DNA from: Alcanivorax sp. S71-1-4
GTDB lineage: Bacteria; Pseudomonadota; Gammaproteobacteria; Pseudomonadales; Alcanivoracaceae
Assembly: GCF_009846755.1 (NCBI RefSeq)
Contig: NZ_AQOR01000008.1
Coordinates: 87,286 to 151,285 of the forward strand
Direction: 5' to 3'
Length of the DNA stretch: 64,000 bases
The notes beneath the pieces were generated by a model that ran no database searches, was not told where the DNA came from, and saw nothing but the letters and a program-made list of their open reading frames with translations. This document shows positions 1 to 9,300 of this stretch, piece after piece. Positions within the stretch are counted from its first letter, which is position 1; each line of letters starts with the position of its first letter. The position numbers were made by a program, and so were the translations under genes.

Positions 1-2
1 GC

Positions 3-1082
3 TCCGGCGTGATGGTGACCGGCAGCCACAATCCGCCGGACTATAACGGCTTCAAGATCGTCATCAATGGACAGACGCTGTCCGGCGACCGTATCAGCGC
101 ACTGCATGCACGGATTCGCGACGGCCGGCTCAGCGAAGGGCAGGGGCGTCTCAGCCAGCTGGATCTGCGCGAGGACTATCTCGAACGGATTGTTTCCGAT
201 GTGAAACTGGCGCGACCGATGAAAGTGGTGGTGGATACCGGTAATGGTGTCGGCGGTGAACTGGCGCCGGAACTGATGCGGCGGCTGGGTTGCGAGACCA
301 TTCCGCTGTTCACCGAGATCGACGGTCGTTTTCCCAATCACCACCCCGACCCGGGTGACCCGGAAAACCTGCATGAACTGATCCGTACCGTGGCGGCGGA
401 AAAAGCCGATCTGGGATTGGGTTTTGACGGTGATGCGGACCGCGTCGGCGTGGTCACACCCAGTGGTGAACTGATCTACCCCGACCGGCTGATGATGGCC
501 TACGCCGAAGATGTCCTGTCACGGGTGCCGGGCGGGCGGATCATTTTCGACGTGAAGTGTTCCGGCAATCTGGCCCGGGTGATCAGCGACCTGGGCGGCG
601 AGCCGGAGATGTGGCGCACTGGGCATTCACTCATCAAGGCGCGCATGAAAGAGACGGGCGCGCCGCTGGCTGGTGAGATGAGCGGGCATATCTTTTTTCA
701 GGAGCGCTGGTTCGGTTTCGACGATGGCCTGTATGCCGCCGCCCGGCTGCTGGAAATCCTGTCACACACGGCGCTGGATGCAGGCCGTTTCTTCGCCCGT
801 TACCCGCAATTTCCCAGCACGCCGGAAATTAATATCGCCGTGCCGGAGGAAGACAAGTTCGCGGTGGTGGAGCGGCTTATCCGGGATGGCGACTTTGGTG
901 AAGGGCGTCGCAGCACCATTGATGGCATCCGGGTGGATTATGACGATGGCTGGGGGCTATGCCGGGTGTCGAATACCTCGCCGAAGCTGGTAACCCGCTA
1001 CGAAGGGGTGACCGAGGCAGTCCGGGACCGGATCCGCGCCCTGTTCGAGGCGAATATCCAGCGGGCTATCCAGGGGCGCTGA
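3..1082 (+). CDS. algC: Phosphomannomutase/phosphoglucomutase AlgC, 5' end outside window
   Basis: Interconverts mannose-6-P/mannose-1-P and glucose-6-P/glucose-1-P in the cytoplasm, feeding sugar nucleotides to exopolysaccharide and LPS synthesis. The reading frame is already open at the window edge. The phosphoserine loop TGSHNP is at once visible (Ser codon 24-26), followed by the metal-binding loop DGDADR (426-443) and the sugar-binding loop GEMSGH (672-689), then the C-terminal phosphate-binding domain. About 360 codons are present against roughly 460 for Pseudomonas AlgC, so about 100 N-terminal residues lie upstream. It is followed on the same strand by the cellulose operon, to which it could supply glucose-1-phosphate for UDP-glucose; that link is inference from position. 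The family is certain; dual mannose/glucose specificity is inferred from similarity to AlgC. Confidence 0.93.
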   Translation, partial: SGVMVTGSHNPPDYNGFKIVINGQTLSGDRISALHARIRDGRLSEGQGRLSQLDLREDYLERIVSDVKLARPMKVVVDTGNGVGGELAPELMRRLGCETIPLFTEIDGRFPNHHPDPGDPENLHELIRTVAAEKADLGLGFDGDADRVGVVTPSGELIYPDRLMMAYAEDVLSRVPGGRIIFDVKCSGNLARVISDLGGEPEMWRTGHSLIKARMKETGAPLAGEMSGHIFFQERWFGFDDGLYAAARLLEILSHTALDAGRFFARYPQFPSTPEINIAVPEEDKFAVVERLIRDGDFGEGRRSTIDGIRVDYDDGWGLCRVSNTSPKLVTRYEGVTEAVRDRIRALFEANIQRAIQGR

Positions 1083-1168
1083 GGCGACCAGGGGAAACGT
1101 AAAATATGCCAATGTGCCTGGTGCCCACGTGGATAAGCACGCAATCTGATGACATAATGCCATCATTC

Positions 1169-1184
1169 TGTGACGAAAGTCACA
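1169..1184. promoter_or_regulatory. CRP/Vfr-type operator upstream of the cellulose genes
   Basis: The sequence TGTGA-CGAAAG-TCACA is a perfect TGTGA-N6-TCACA palindrome, the consensus core for CRP and its Pseudomonas relative Vfr. Its centre (1176.5) lies 59 bases before the BcsO-like start codon. A class II position (-41.5) would put transcription start near 1218, with TATCAG (1203-1208) as a possible -10. The -10 assignment is weak. Confidence 0.6.
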
Positions 1185-1235
1185 TATTACAGATACATAA
1201 GTTATCAGGTTGTTTATCCACTGCGGCGGGAAGGT

Positions 1236-1589
1236 ATGACGGATTACGACGATCTTGCCCGGTTCCGGAGCAAGTCAGGCAATGCCCACTTCGAACTGCG
1301 TCCGGTGCCGTCGCTGGCGCCTGCACAGACGGGCAACGGGGAATGTCTGCCACTGTCCGGGGCGGCGACAGCGCCCCGGCGGCAGGTCGCAGCATCGAAA
1401 AGCCTGCCGGAGCAGCCCGCTCTCCATCTGGAGATGGCGACGCAGGAGCGCGATATGCGTGCCCGCCGTGCGCAGTTGGCCGGGCTTTTTCGCCGCCCGG
1501 AGCCGCTGCCGGCAGGCCGCCTCGCCTCGTCGGGCACACTGCTCAAGCCGCTGTTGCGGCGTATCGCCGAGCAGGCTCGCCACGCCTGA
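1236..1589 (+). CDS. Small BcsO-like cellulose biosynthesis protein
   Basis: A 117-residue protein in the same direction as, and upstream of, the fused cellulose synthase gene. The N-terminus (M-T-D-Y-D-D-L-x-R-F-R-x-K-S-G) resembles the short conserved head of BcsO-type accessory proteins from enterobacterial cellulose operons. The middle is proline/alanine-rich and looks disordered. The C-terminus is arginine-rich and probably helical (about residues 72-117). Start chosen at the ATG that begins this conserved head; a purine-rich stretch lies directly before it but is closer than an ideal Shine-Dalgarno. A longer frame opening at 1170 would place coding sequence over the CRP palindrome, so I do not prefer it. 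BcsO has no established biochemical role. The family assignment is from memory of the motif and is moderate. Confidence 0.5.
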   Translation: MTDYDDLARFRSKSGNAHFELRPVPSLAPAQTGNGECLPLSGAATAPRRQVAASKSLPEQPALHLEMATQERDMRARRAQLAGLFRRPEPLPAGRLASSGTLLKPLLRRIAEQARHA

Positions 1590-1956
1590 TCTGCGGTCCT
1601 CAAGGGGGGATGTCTGGTACACCAGGCAGCCATTGCCCGCAGCAACTTTCCAACAGACCAGCCTCCACTCCCTTGGCATACTGCGGCGTATGCATCTCCG
1701 CCGTCCGGCACGCCGGGGCGTATTCGACGTGATGCGCTGCACGGCTCATTCACGGTGGGAAATGTAACGTCACTGGTCTATTCAGGGCGGTGCAGGCAGG
1801 CTGACAGCATAGCCTTGTCCGAGGGAGCAGCGGGCTCGGCACCACCACCTTCGAGGCCGGCTGAAGAACCTGGAGGGAAGTAGTGAGCATTACTGGGGAA
1901 AGGCACCGGGTTCGGGTGCGACAGATTCACGGGCGTCAACAGGATGGGGGCGCCGG
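1590..1956. other. Intergenic region before bcsAB with an inverted repeat
   Basis: About 370 bases separate the BcsO-like gene from bcsAB. It contains the inverted repeat GCATAC-TGCGGC-GTATGC (1676-1693), a plausible operator for an unknown regulator, and near its end a short ORF with a good Shine-Dalgarno (separate entry). I searched for the conserved core of a GEMM c-di-GMP riboswitch and did not see one. Confidence 0.4.
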
Positions 1957-1960
1957 ATGA
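1883..1960 (+). CDS. Candidate 25-codon leader ORF coupled to bcsAB
   Basis: A GTG at 1883 preceded by GGAGG (1872-1876, six-base spacing) opens a 25-codon frame rich in Arg, Gln, His and Gly. Its TGA stop (1958-1960) overlaps the bcsAB ATG (1957) as ATGA. This is the geometry of translational coupling. The Shine-Dalgarno here is better placed than the one directly before bcsAB (around 1941-1950). The peptide resembles nothing I know, so its role may be only to deliver ribosomes to bcsAB. The ORF is seen; its translation is inference. Confidence 0.4.
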   Translation: MSITGERHRVRVRQIHGRQQDGGAG

Positions 1961-4900
1961 CCGCAGGGAAACGCACCTTGACTCGCCTCATGGCCTGGGC
2001 CGCCTGGCTGCTGGCCATTCCTCCTCTCTGGCTGTTCATTACCACCCCGATGAGTGTCGCCAACCAGGGGCTGCTGGGCCTGGCCAGTGTGGTAGTGATG
2101 ATGCTGGCCAACCGGCTGCGGCCTGACTCACGCCGGATCTCTCTGTGGTTGATGTTGCTCTCGGTGGTCGTGTCCTCGCGTTATCTCTACTGGCGCGCCA
2201 CGGACACACTGGTGTTCAACTCCGGGCTGGAAATGCTGCTGGGCTATGGCCTGTTCCTGGCCGAGCTGTATGCCTGGGTGATCCTGCTGTTCGGTTACCT
2301 GCAGACCCTCTGGCCACTGGAGCGGCCGATCGTACCTCTGCCGGACGATATGTCGCGCTGGCCGAAGGTGGATATCTATATTCCCACCTACAACGAAAGT
2401 CTGGCCGTGGTGATGGACACGGTGCTGGCGGCGCAGAACATGGACTATCCGCGCGATCGCATGCAGATCTACATTCTGGATGATGGCCGTCGCGACGCGT
2501 TCGCCGATTTTGCCGCCCGTGCCGGGGTAGGCTACATCACCCGTGGCGACAACCAGCATGCCAAGGCCGGCAACCTGAACAACGCGCTGACGCAGACCGA
2601 CGGTGAACTGATCTGCATCTTTGACTGTGATCACGTGCCGACGCGCGCCTTTTTGCAATCCACGCTGGGTGGTTTTCTCGAAGACGACAATCTGGCGCTG
2701 GTCCAGACACCGCACTACTTCTATTCCCCGGACCCGTTTGAACGCAACCTCAGCGTGGCTGAAGAGTTGCCGCGTGAGGGTGAGCTGTTCTATGGCCCGG
2801 TGCAGAAGGGCAATGATTTCTGGAACGCGACCTTCTTCTGCGGCTCCTGCGCGGTGATCCGCAGGCAGGCGCTGGCGGACACGGATGGCTTCGCGGTGGA
2901 AACCGTCACCGAGGATGCGCACACTGCGCTCAAACTGCAGCGCAAGGGTTGGCGCACAGCGTTTCTCGGCTTGCCGCTGGCGGCGGGCCTGGCCACGGAA
3001 AGGCTGACACTGCATATCGGCCAGCGTGCCCGCTGGGCACGCGGCATGACGCAGATCCTGCGCCGTGACAATCCGCTGTTCGGACCCGGCCTCTCGATGA
3101 TGCAGCGGCTTTGCTACCTGAACGCGATGCTGCATTTCCAGTTCGCCTTGCCGCGCGTGGTGTTCCTGACGGCACCGCTGGCGTATCTGCTGCTGGGACA
3201 GAACGTGATCGCGTCATCGGCCATGATGATCTTCGCTTATGCACTGCCGCACCTTGCCCACGCCATCTATACCAACTCGCGGCTGACCGGCCGCTATCGA
3301 TATTCCTTCTGGGGCGAGATCTATGAAACCGTGCTCGCGTTTCACCTGATCAAGCCCACGCTGGTCACCCTGTTCGATCCCAGGCGCGGCAAATTCAACG
3401 TGACTGAAAAAGGCGGGCTGCTGGAAAAGGCGATGTTCGATTACCACGCCGTGCGCCCGCACCTGATCGTGGCGTTCCTGCTGACCGCCGGCATCGGCTG
3501 GGGTGTGGTGCGGCTGTACTGGAACGAGTTCTACGGCATTGAGCGCGACGTGATGCTGCTGAACCTGCTCTGGGCCGGCTTCAGCCTGCTGACCCTGCTG
3601 GCCGCGATTGCCGTTGCACGTGAACGCAAGCAGACCCGGACCACAGTACGTATTCCGGTGAACCTGCCGGCGCTGTTGTATCTCGACGATGGGCGCCAGC
3701 TTGGCTGCCGCACGGCGGATATTTCCATGGGCGGCGTGCGCCTGGTGTCATTGCCGGAGCCGGAATTGTCGGCGGGAGTCCGCGCGGTGGAAGTGCGTGT
3801 CGGGGACCACAGTGTGGTCATGCCGGCACAGATGGTCGCGGCCAGTGACCTGGGTGTGCGTTTGAAATTCAACGACTACGACCTGGACCAGCGTCGCCGC
3901 CTGGTACGCGTGGTGATGGGGCGCGCCGATGCCTGGTTGCCGGATCACGAGCATCCCCGCGACCGGCCACTGCGCTCCCTCTGGGCGGTGGTGCGTGCCA
4001 TCGCCGGCCTGTTCTTCACTTCCTGGATGCAACATACCCCTGCGCGTGATGCGGAAGAACGTTCAGGACGCTTCTGGCGCTGGGTGACGCGCATTACGTT
4101 ATTGGTGCTGGTCGTCATGCTGGTGCTGCTTGCGATACGGCCGGTGCTGGCGCAGGACGCTACGGCGGAGGCCATCGGCGACATTGAAGTCGTGCCCACG
4201 GCTCGTGGCGGCACACAACGGGCCGTCAGCCTGCGCGAAATGGGGCAGCCAGAAGGGCTGCTGCTGCGCGGTGATGGCTCCCAGGCCGGGGTGAGTTTCC
4301 CGGTGCGCAGCGATCAACTGGTGCAGTCCGCCTCCCTTCGGTTACGGGTCAGGCATTCACCCTGGTTGCTGCCGCGCCGTGGCACGTTGCGGGTGGAGCT
4401 CAATGGCCGCCTGCTGGATACCATTGACCTGTCCGATGGCAGTGATGCTGTGCACGACTACGAACTGGGCATCAACCCGGCACAACTGGTGGGTGACAAC
4501 CGGCTTAATTTCCGTCTCAACGGTACGGTTGACGAACTCTGTCATGACCCGCTGGATGAACGCATCTGGGCCAGCGTTGTGGCCGATTCGGTAATCAGCA
4601 TGTCGTTGACGCAATTGCCGCTGGTCAATGACCTGAGCCTGTTCCCCCGCCCGTTTCTTGATAAAGGCACCGAACCGGTACAGTTGCCGGTGGTGTTTGG
4701 CGCCATGCCGGAGGCAGACAGCGTCCGCGCAGCGGCGATCCTGACGTCCTGGTTCGGTGTGCAGGCCGGCTACCGTGGGGCACGGTTTGCCGTGCAGTTT
4801 GATTCGCTGCCGCTGAAGAGCCACGCGCTGGTCTTCAGTACGGATGCCCATCCGGTACGGGGCCTGGCACTGCCCGACGGCGAAGGGCCGCGGGTGTTGG

Positions 4901-6348
4901 TGATGGATAACCCGATGGCGCCGAATTTCAAGCTGCTGGTATTGCACGCGGCGCAGGCTGATGACCTGGTCCAGGCCGCACGCTTTCTGGCATTTCGCAG
5001 TGGCGAACTGCGGGGGCAGCAGGTACAGGCCGAGCCGGTGCAGGTGGGCGGGCGCAATCCGCACGATGCGCCCAACTGGGTGGATGTCAGCCGGCCGCTG
5101 CAACTGGGTGAGCTGGTGTCGCCACGTCAGCTGCGTGTCAGTGGTGTGTATCCCGGGCTCATCAATGTCAGTTTTCGTGCGGCGCCGAACCTGTTCCAGT
5201 GGCCCGGAGAAACCGTGCCCCTGTCGCTGAACTATCGCTTTCCCGAAGGCGACTGGCTGGACGAAGAGCGTTCCACGCTGGACGTGGCGCTCAACGGCCA
5301 GCATCTGGCGTCGCTGCCGGTGAACCGGCGCGGGTTGCTGGAGCAGACCTGGGGCTGGCTGGGCGGCCGGACTCGTCAGGAACACACGGTGATCCCGGTG
5401 TCACCGGAACTGATTCACGGCCAGAACCGGCTGTCGTTCTATTTCAACCTGCAATACCGCAGGCCGACGGTGTGTAACGCAGGGGTGCCCACGGATGTAG
5501 TGAGCCAGGTGGGACCCGAATCGTTTCTCGACATGACCCATGTCGAGCACGCCACCATGCTGCCGAACCTGTCCTATTTTGTGGCAGCGGGGTATCCGTT
5601 CAGTCACTACGCCGACCTGTCCACGACAGCCCTGGTGTTGCCGGCGCAGCCGGATGAAGCCGTGCTGTCGGCCGCGTTTGATCTGATGGCCCGGATCGGT
5701 GACGCCACCGGCCACCCCGCTCACGCGATAGCAGTGGCCCTGGGCAGCGAAGCGCTACAGCGCCAGGCGGACCGTCACTGGCTGGTGGTGAGTGATTTTG
5801 CCAGGCCGCTGGTGAGCAGCGTGCTGCAGGGCAGCCGGCTGTATCCGCAGGAGGACCGGCTGCGTGTTCACCAGCGCGACGGGTGGGGCCGCCTGAGCGA
5901 CCTGGTGCGCGGCGATCTGCGCCTGCAGACCCGCGCGGCTGATCGTGCCCTCACCGGCCGTACCCAGGTGCAGGGTCTTTTCTCCATGCCGTCGCCCCTG
6001 AACGACGAGCGCTGGGTGGTGCTGGTCGGTGCCGCCGACACCCGTGCCTTGTCGCCGCTGGTGCAGTGGCTGGGGTCGGATGCCGTGGCGGCCGGTGCGC
6101 AGGACGACATGGTGCTGGTGGACAACGCCAGCACGATACGGAGCTACCGTGTCGGGCCGCGCCATCTGCATGGCGAGATGTCGTTGCCTGCGCGGCTGCA
6201 ATGGATTTTCAACAGCCGCCCGGTGGTGGTGCTGGTGTTGTTGTTCGGCATCCTGCTGTGGCTGGTAACGCTGATGTATCCACGCTGGCATCTGCGCGAG
6301 CGCATGCGGCTCGGACAGGTGCGATCTGATCGACAGGATGGACGATGA
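1957..6348 (+). CDS. bcsAB: Fused cellulose synthase BcsA-BcsB
   Basis: Polymerises UDP-glucose into beta-1,4-glucan and guides the chain through the inner membrane and periplasm. It is 1463 residues, matching BcsA (about 730) plus BcsB (about 730) in one chain, as in the AcsAB protein of Komagataeibacter. N-terminal membrane helices precede the GT2 domain with DD (175-176), DCD (223-225), TED (318-320) and QRARW (356-360). After the second membrane block comes a PilZ domain with RKQTR (557-561) and DISMGG (588-593), the c-di-GMP-binding signature. Near residues 710-732 a hydrophobic segment ending in LAQ looks like the former BcsB signal peptide, now a membrane crossing. The BcsB part ends in a single helix (about 1420-1445). 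Start overlaps a short upstream ORF (ATGA), and the stop overlaps bcsC in the same way. All catalytic motifs are intact. Confidence 0.95.
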   Translation: MTAGKRTLTRLMAWAAWLLAIPPLWLFITTPMSVANQGLLGLASVVVMMLANRLRPDSRRISLWLMLLSVVVSSRYLYWRATDTLVFNSGLEMLLGYGLFLAELYAWVILLFGYLQTLWPLERPIVPLPDDMSRWPKVDIYIPTYNESLAVVMDTVLAAQNMDYPRDRMQIYILDDGRRDAFADFAARAGVGYITRGDNQHAKAGNLNNALTQTDGELICIFDCDHVPTRAFLQSTLGGFLEDDNLALVQTPHYFYSPDPFERNLSVAEELPREGELFYGPVQKGNDFWNATFFCGSCAVIRRQALADTDGFAVETVTEDAHTALKLQRKGWRTAFLGLPLAAGLATERLTLHIGQRARWARGMTQILRRDNPLFGPGLSMMQRLCYLNAMLHFQFALPRVVFLTAPLAYLLLGQNVIASSAMMIFAYALPHLAHAIYTNSRLTGRYRYSFWGEIYETVLAFHLIKPTLVTLFDPRRGKFNVTEKGGLLEKAMFDYHAVRPHLIVAFLLTAGIGWGVVRLYWNEFYGIERDVMLLNLLWAGFSLLTLLAAIAVARERKQTRTTVRIPVNLPALLYLDDGRQLGCRTADISMGGVRLVSLPEPELSAGVRAVEVRVGDHSVVMPAQMVAASDLGVRLKFNDYDLDQRRRLVRVVMGRADAWLPDHEHPRDRPLRSLWAVVRAIAGLFFTSWMQHTPARDAEERSGRFWRWVTRITLLVLVVMLVLLAIRPVLAQDATAEAIGDIEVVPTARGGTQRAVSLREMGQPEGLLLRGDGSQAGVSFPVRSDQLVQSASLRLRVRHSPWLLPRRGTLRVELNGRLLDTIDLSDGSDAVHDYELGINPAQLVGDNRLNFRLNGTVDELCHDPLDERIWASVVADSVISMSLTQLPLVNDLSLFPRPFLDKGTEPVQLPVVFGAMPEADSVRAAAILTSWFGVQAGYRGARFAVQFDSLPLKSHALVFSTDAHPVRGLALPDGEGPRVLVMDNPMAPNFKLLVLHAAQADDLVQAARFLAFRSGELRGQQVQAEPVQVGGRNPHDAPNWVDVSRPLQLGELVSPRQLRVSGVYPGLINVSFRAAPNLFQWPGETVPLSLNYRFPEGDWLDEERSTLDVALNGQHLASLPVNRRGLLEQTWGWLGGRTRQEHTVIPVSPELIHGQNRLSFYFNLQYRRPTVCNAGVPTDVVSQVGPESFLDMTHVEHATMLPNLSYFVAAGYPFSHYADLSTTALVLPAQPDEAVLSAAFDLMARIGDATGHPAHAIAVALGSEALQRQADRHWLVVSDFARPLVSSVLQGSRLYPQEDRLRVHQRDGWGRLSDLVRGDLRLQTRAADRALTGRTQVQGLFSMPSPLNDERWVVLVGAADTRALSPLVQWLGSDAVAAGAQDDMVLVDNASTIRSYRVGPRHLHGEMSLPARLQWIFNSRPVVVLVLLFGILLWLVTLMYPRWHLRERMRLGQVRSDRQDGR

Positions 6349-9300
6349 ACTATTCCGACAGATTTCCCGCACAGCCAATGAGGCAGGGCAGGCGCCGTCA
6401 CGGCCGCTGGCCACACTTGCTGCTGGCCGGCGTCATGCTGCTGACACCGCCGGCATTCGCGCAGCAGGCCGGCGACAGTGTGCAGGCGCTGTATCGCCAG
6501 GCGGAATTCTGGGAAGCCAACAACCGCAATGACCTCGCCGCCGAGGCATTACAGCGGGTGCTGGAAGTGCAGCCGGACGATCCCGAAGCCCTGTATCAGC
6601 TGGCCCGGCTGGCGATGGAGATGAACGATGACGCGGCGCTGGAGCGCTGGTCCGCCCGCCTGCAACGCGCAGCGCCAGACACTATCCAGTGGCGGCAGCT
6701 GCAGCAGTTGCGCCAGCGTAACCGCATCGACAGCGCCGGCCTGGCTGAAGCACGCCGCCTCGCCCAGGCGGGCGACAGCGCTGCTGCGTTGCAGCGCTAC
6801 CGCAGCCTGTTCGACGCCCAGTCGCCGCCACCGGATCTGGCGCTGGAGTATTACCAGACCATGGCGGGCGTACCAGAGGAGTGGCCTGCGGCCCGGCGCG
6901 GGCTGGAAGCGTTGCTGGCGCGCAATCCTGACGACCGCACCGTGGCGGTGGCGCTGGCGGAAATACTGACCTGGCGTGAGGGCAGCCGCACCGAGGGCAT
7001 TCGCCGGCTGGAACAGATTGCTACCGAACAGGGGCTGGATACGCGCACCCGCGCCCTGTGGCGTCAGGCACTGGTGTGGCTGCCGGCGGAGCAGGGCCAT
7101 GCCGATTATTTTCGTCGTTATCTGGTGCGCTTCCCCGACGACACGGAAATCAGCCGCAAGCTGAGCAGCGCCGGCCAGCCGGCCCGGGGCGCCGACCGTG
7201 CTGCAGGGTATGCCGCGCTGGAAAGGGGTGAGGAGAGCCCGGCACGCAACGCGTTCAATCGCGCCCTGCGTGCAGACCCGAACGATGCGCAGGCGCTGGC
7301 AGGCCTCGGGCTGGTGCAGCTGCGTGCGGGGGAATTCAGTGCTGCCCGGGTGTCGTTGTCGCGTGCCAGCCAACTGGAGCCGGCGCAGGCGTCGCAGTGG
7401 CGCGACGCCCTGGCGAGTGCGCGGTTTTATGAAGAACTGGAGGCGGCCCGTGCCCAGGTTGCCGCCGGCCAACTGGACCAGGCTGCTGCGCGCCTGGCGC
7501 CGTTGGCCAGTGATCCGCAACGCGGTGCCGATGCCCGGTTGCTGCAGGGCGATATTCAATTACGCCGCGATCGTCCGGATGCCGCCGAGGACATCTACCG
7601 TGCCCTGCTGCTGGAAGACAACAGCCTGCAGGCGGCGCGCGCCGGGCTGGCCAATGCGCTGCTGGCGCAACGCCGCTTTGACGAGGCTGAGGCCGTGTAC
7701 GCCGACCTGCCTGCCAGCGCGCGGGGAGAGGGTGATTTCCGGCAGCAGCGGGTGGCCGTGTTGCGCGAGGATGCCGAAATGCTGATCGCCCAGGGCGACG
7801 TCGTGCGCGGCGAAGCGCTGCTGCAACAGGCGTTGCTGCTGCGTCCGCAGGACCCCTGGACACGGCTGTCTCTGGCGCGGCTGGCGGACCAGCGCGGCCA
7901 GCCGCTGGAGGCGCGCAACATCATGTTGCCGCTGGCGGGTGACCAGGCCAAGCCGCTGGGGCTGCGTGCCTCGGCCATGCTGGCGGTGGACCAGGCACGC
8001 TGGGACGATGCCGTGGCGCTGCTGCGCCGCATTCCCGCTGCCCAGCGTGATGCCGACACGCTGGCGCTACTGGCCACGGCTGAACGGGGGCAGCGCATTG
8101 CCGCGCTGGACCTGACGCTCAGCAGCAATGACCCGTGGCAGGTCAGCCGGGCGCTGGACCAACTCTACACATCGCCACCGGAAGACCCGCGCGAGGTGGG
8201 CGCGGCGGCGATGGCGCTGGTGGAGCACGGCGAGCACACGCTGGCGCTGGTGCTGGTACGGCGTGACCTCAGCGACAGCCTGGCGGGCGATCTGGTGCGG
8301 GCGCCGGATCATTATCTGGATCATGTCCAGGTCCTGGCCAGGGCAGGTCAGGAATTCGAAGCCGAACGCCTGCTGCAGCGCCTTCAGCAGGCCAGCGCCA
8401 ATGACCCGGCGACGTTGCGCGAGCTGGTCACCGTGCGTCGCGGGCTGGTGGTGGCGCGGGCAGACCGGCTGCGCACCGAGGGCGCGCTGGCGCAGGCGTA
8501 CGATGAACTGGTGCGGGAACTGAACCGCGCCCCGGACGATACCGCGCTGCTGCTGGCGCTGGGGCGGTTGTATCAGCAGGGCGGCATGCACGAGGAAGCC
8601 CGCCAGGTACAGGACTATGTGCTGGCCCGCGCCCCCGGCAACAGTGAGGCGCGCCAGGCTGCTGTCCAGGGTGCACTGGCCGCCGGCGATACCCGGCGTG
8701 CCGAGCAACTGCTGGCCGATGCTGCGCCGCTGACCGAGCCGGCCATGTTGCTGCTGGCGGCCCGTACGGCCAGTGCCCAGGGCGAGAAACGCGAGGCCAT
8801 CCAGCTTGCCCGCCAGGCCCGTGACGCGGAGCAGGCGCGCAACCTGAGCCGCTTCGATGCCTGGCAGTCCGGGGTGCTCGCCGATCTGCAACAGAACCCC
8901 TTCCGGCGTCGTGGCGGTGCCGGCCATGAAAGCCGCTGGCAGGCGCTGACCAGCGCGCCGGTGCCGCAGGACGACAACCCGCGCGGTGCATGGCTGCCGG
9001 GGCAGCGCCGCAGCAGCGGGGCCTGGCAGCCGGCGACCACGGATCAGCGGCGTTATGCGTCAGAGTCCTTTGATACCGGCCTGCCGGCGACCCCCGCTGG
9101 TGCGCCTGCAATGGTTGCCGGGAGTGATGCGCCGGCATCGGCGTACCCGAGCTGGGGGGTGGACAATTGGTCTGCGTCAGCGCCGGGTTATACCCCGCAC
9201 CGTTATGGCGACCCCTACACCGGCTACGGCAGCCGCGATATGGCGACGCTGTCGGCCGCACCCGGCAGCCGCCGCCCGACCCCTGCAGAGCAGACCCGGA

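Noticed and set aside
1106..1753. Several overlapping open frames on both strands around the BcsO-like gene
   Set aside because: They are Arg/Pro/Ser-rich, lack ribosome-binding sites and overlap the BcsO-like frame. They reflect high GC content.
1741..1956. Possible c-di-GMP (GEMM) riboswitch before bcsAB
   Set aside because: The region lacks the conserved GEMM core sequences and paired P2/P3 arms; I saw only scattered G-rich stretches.
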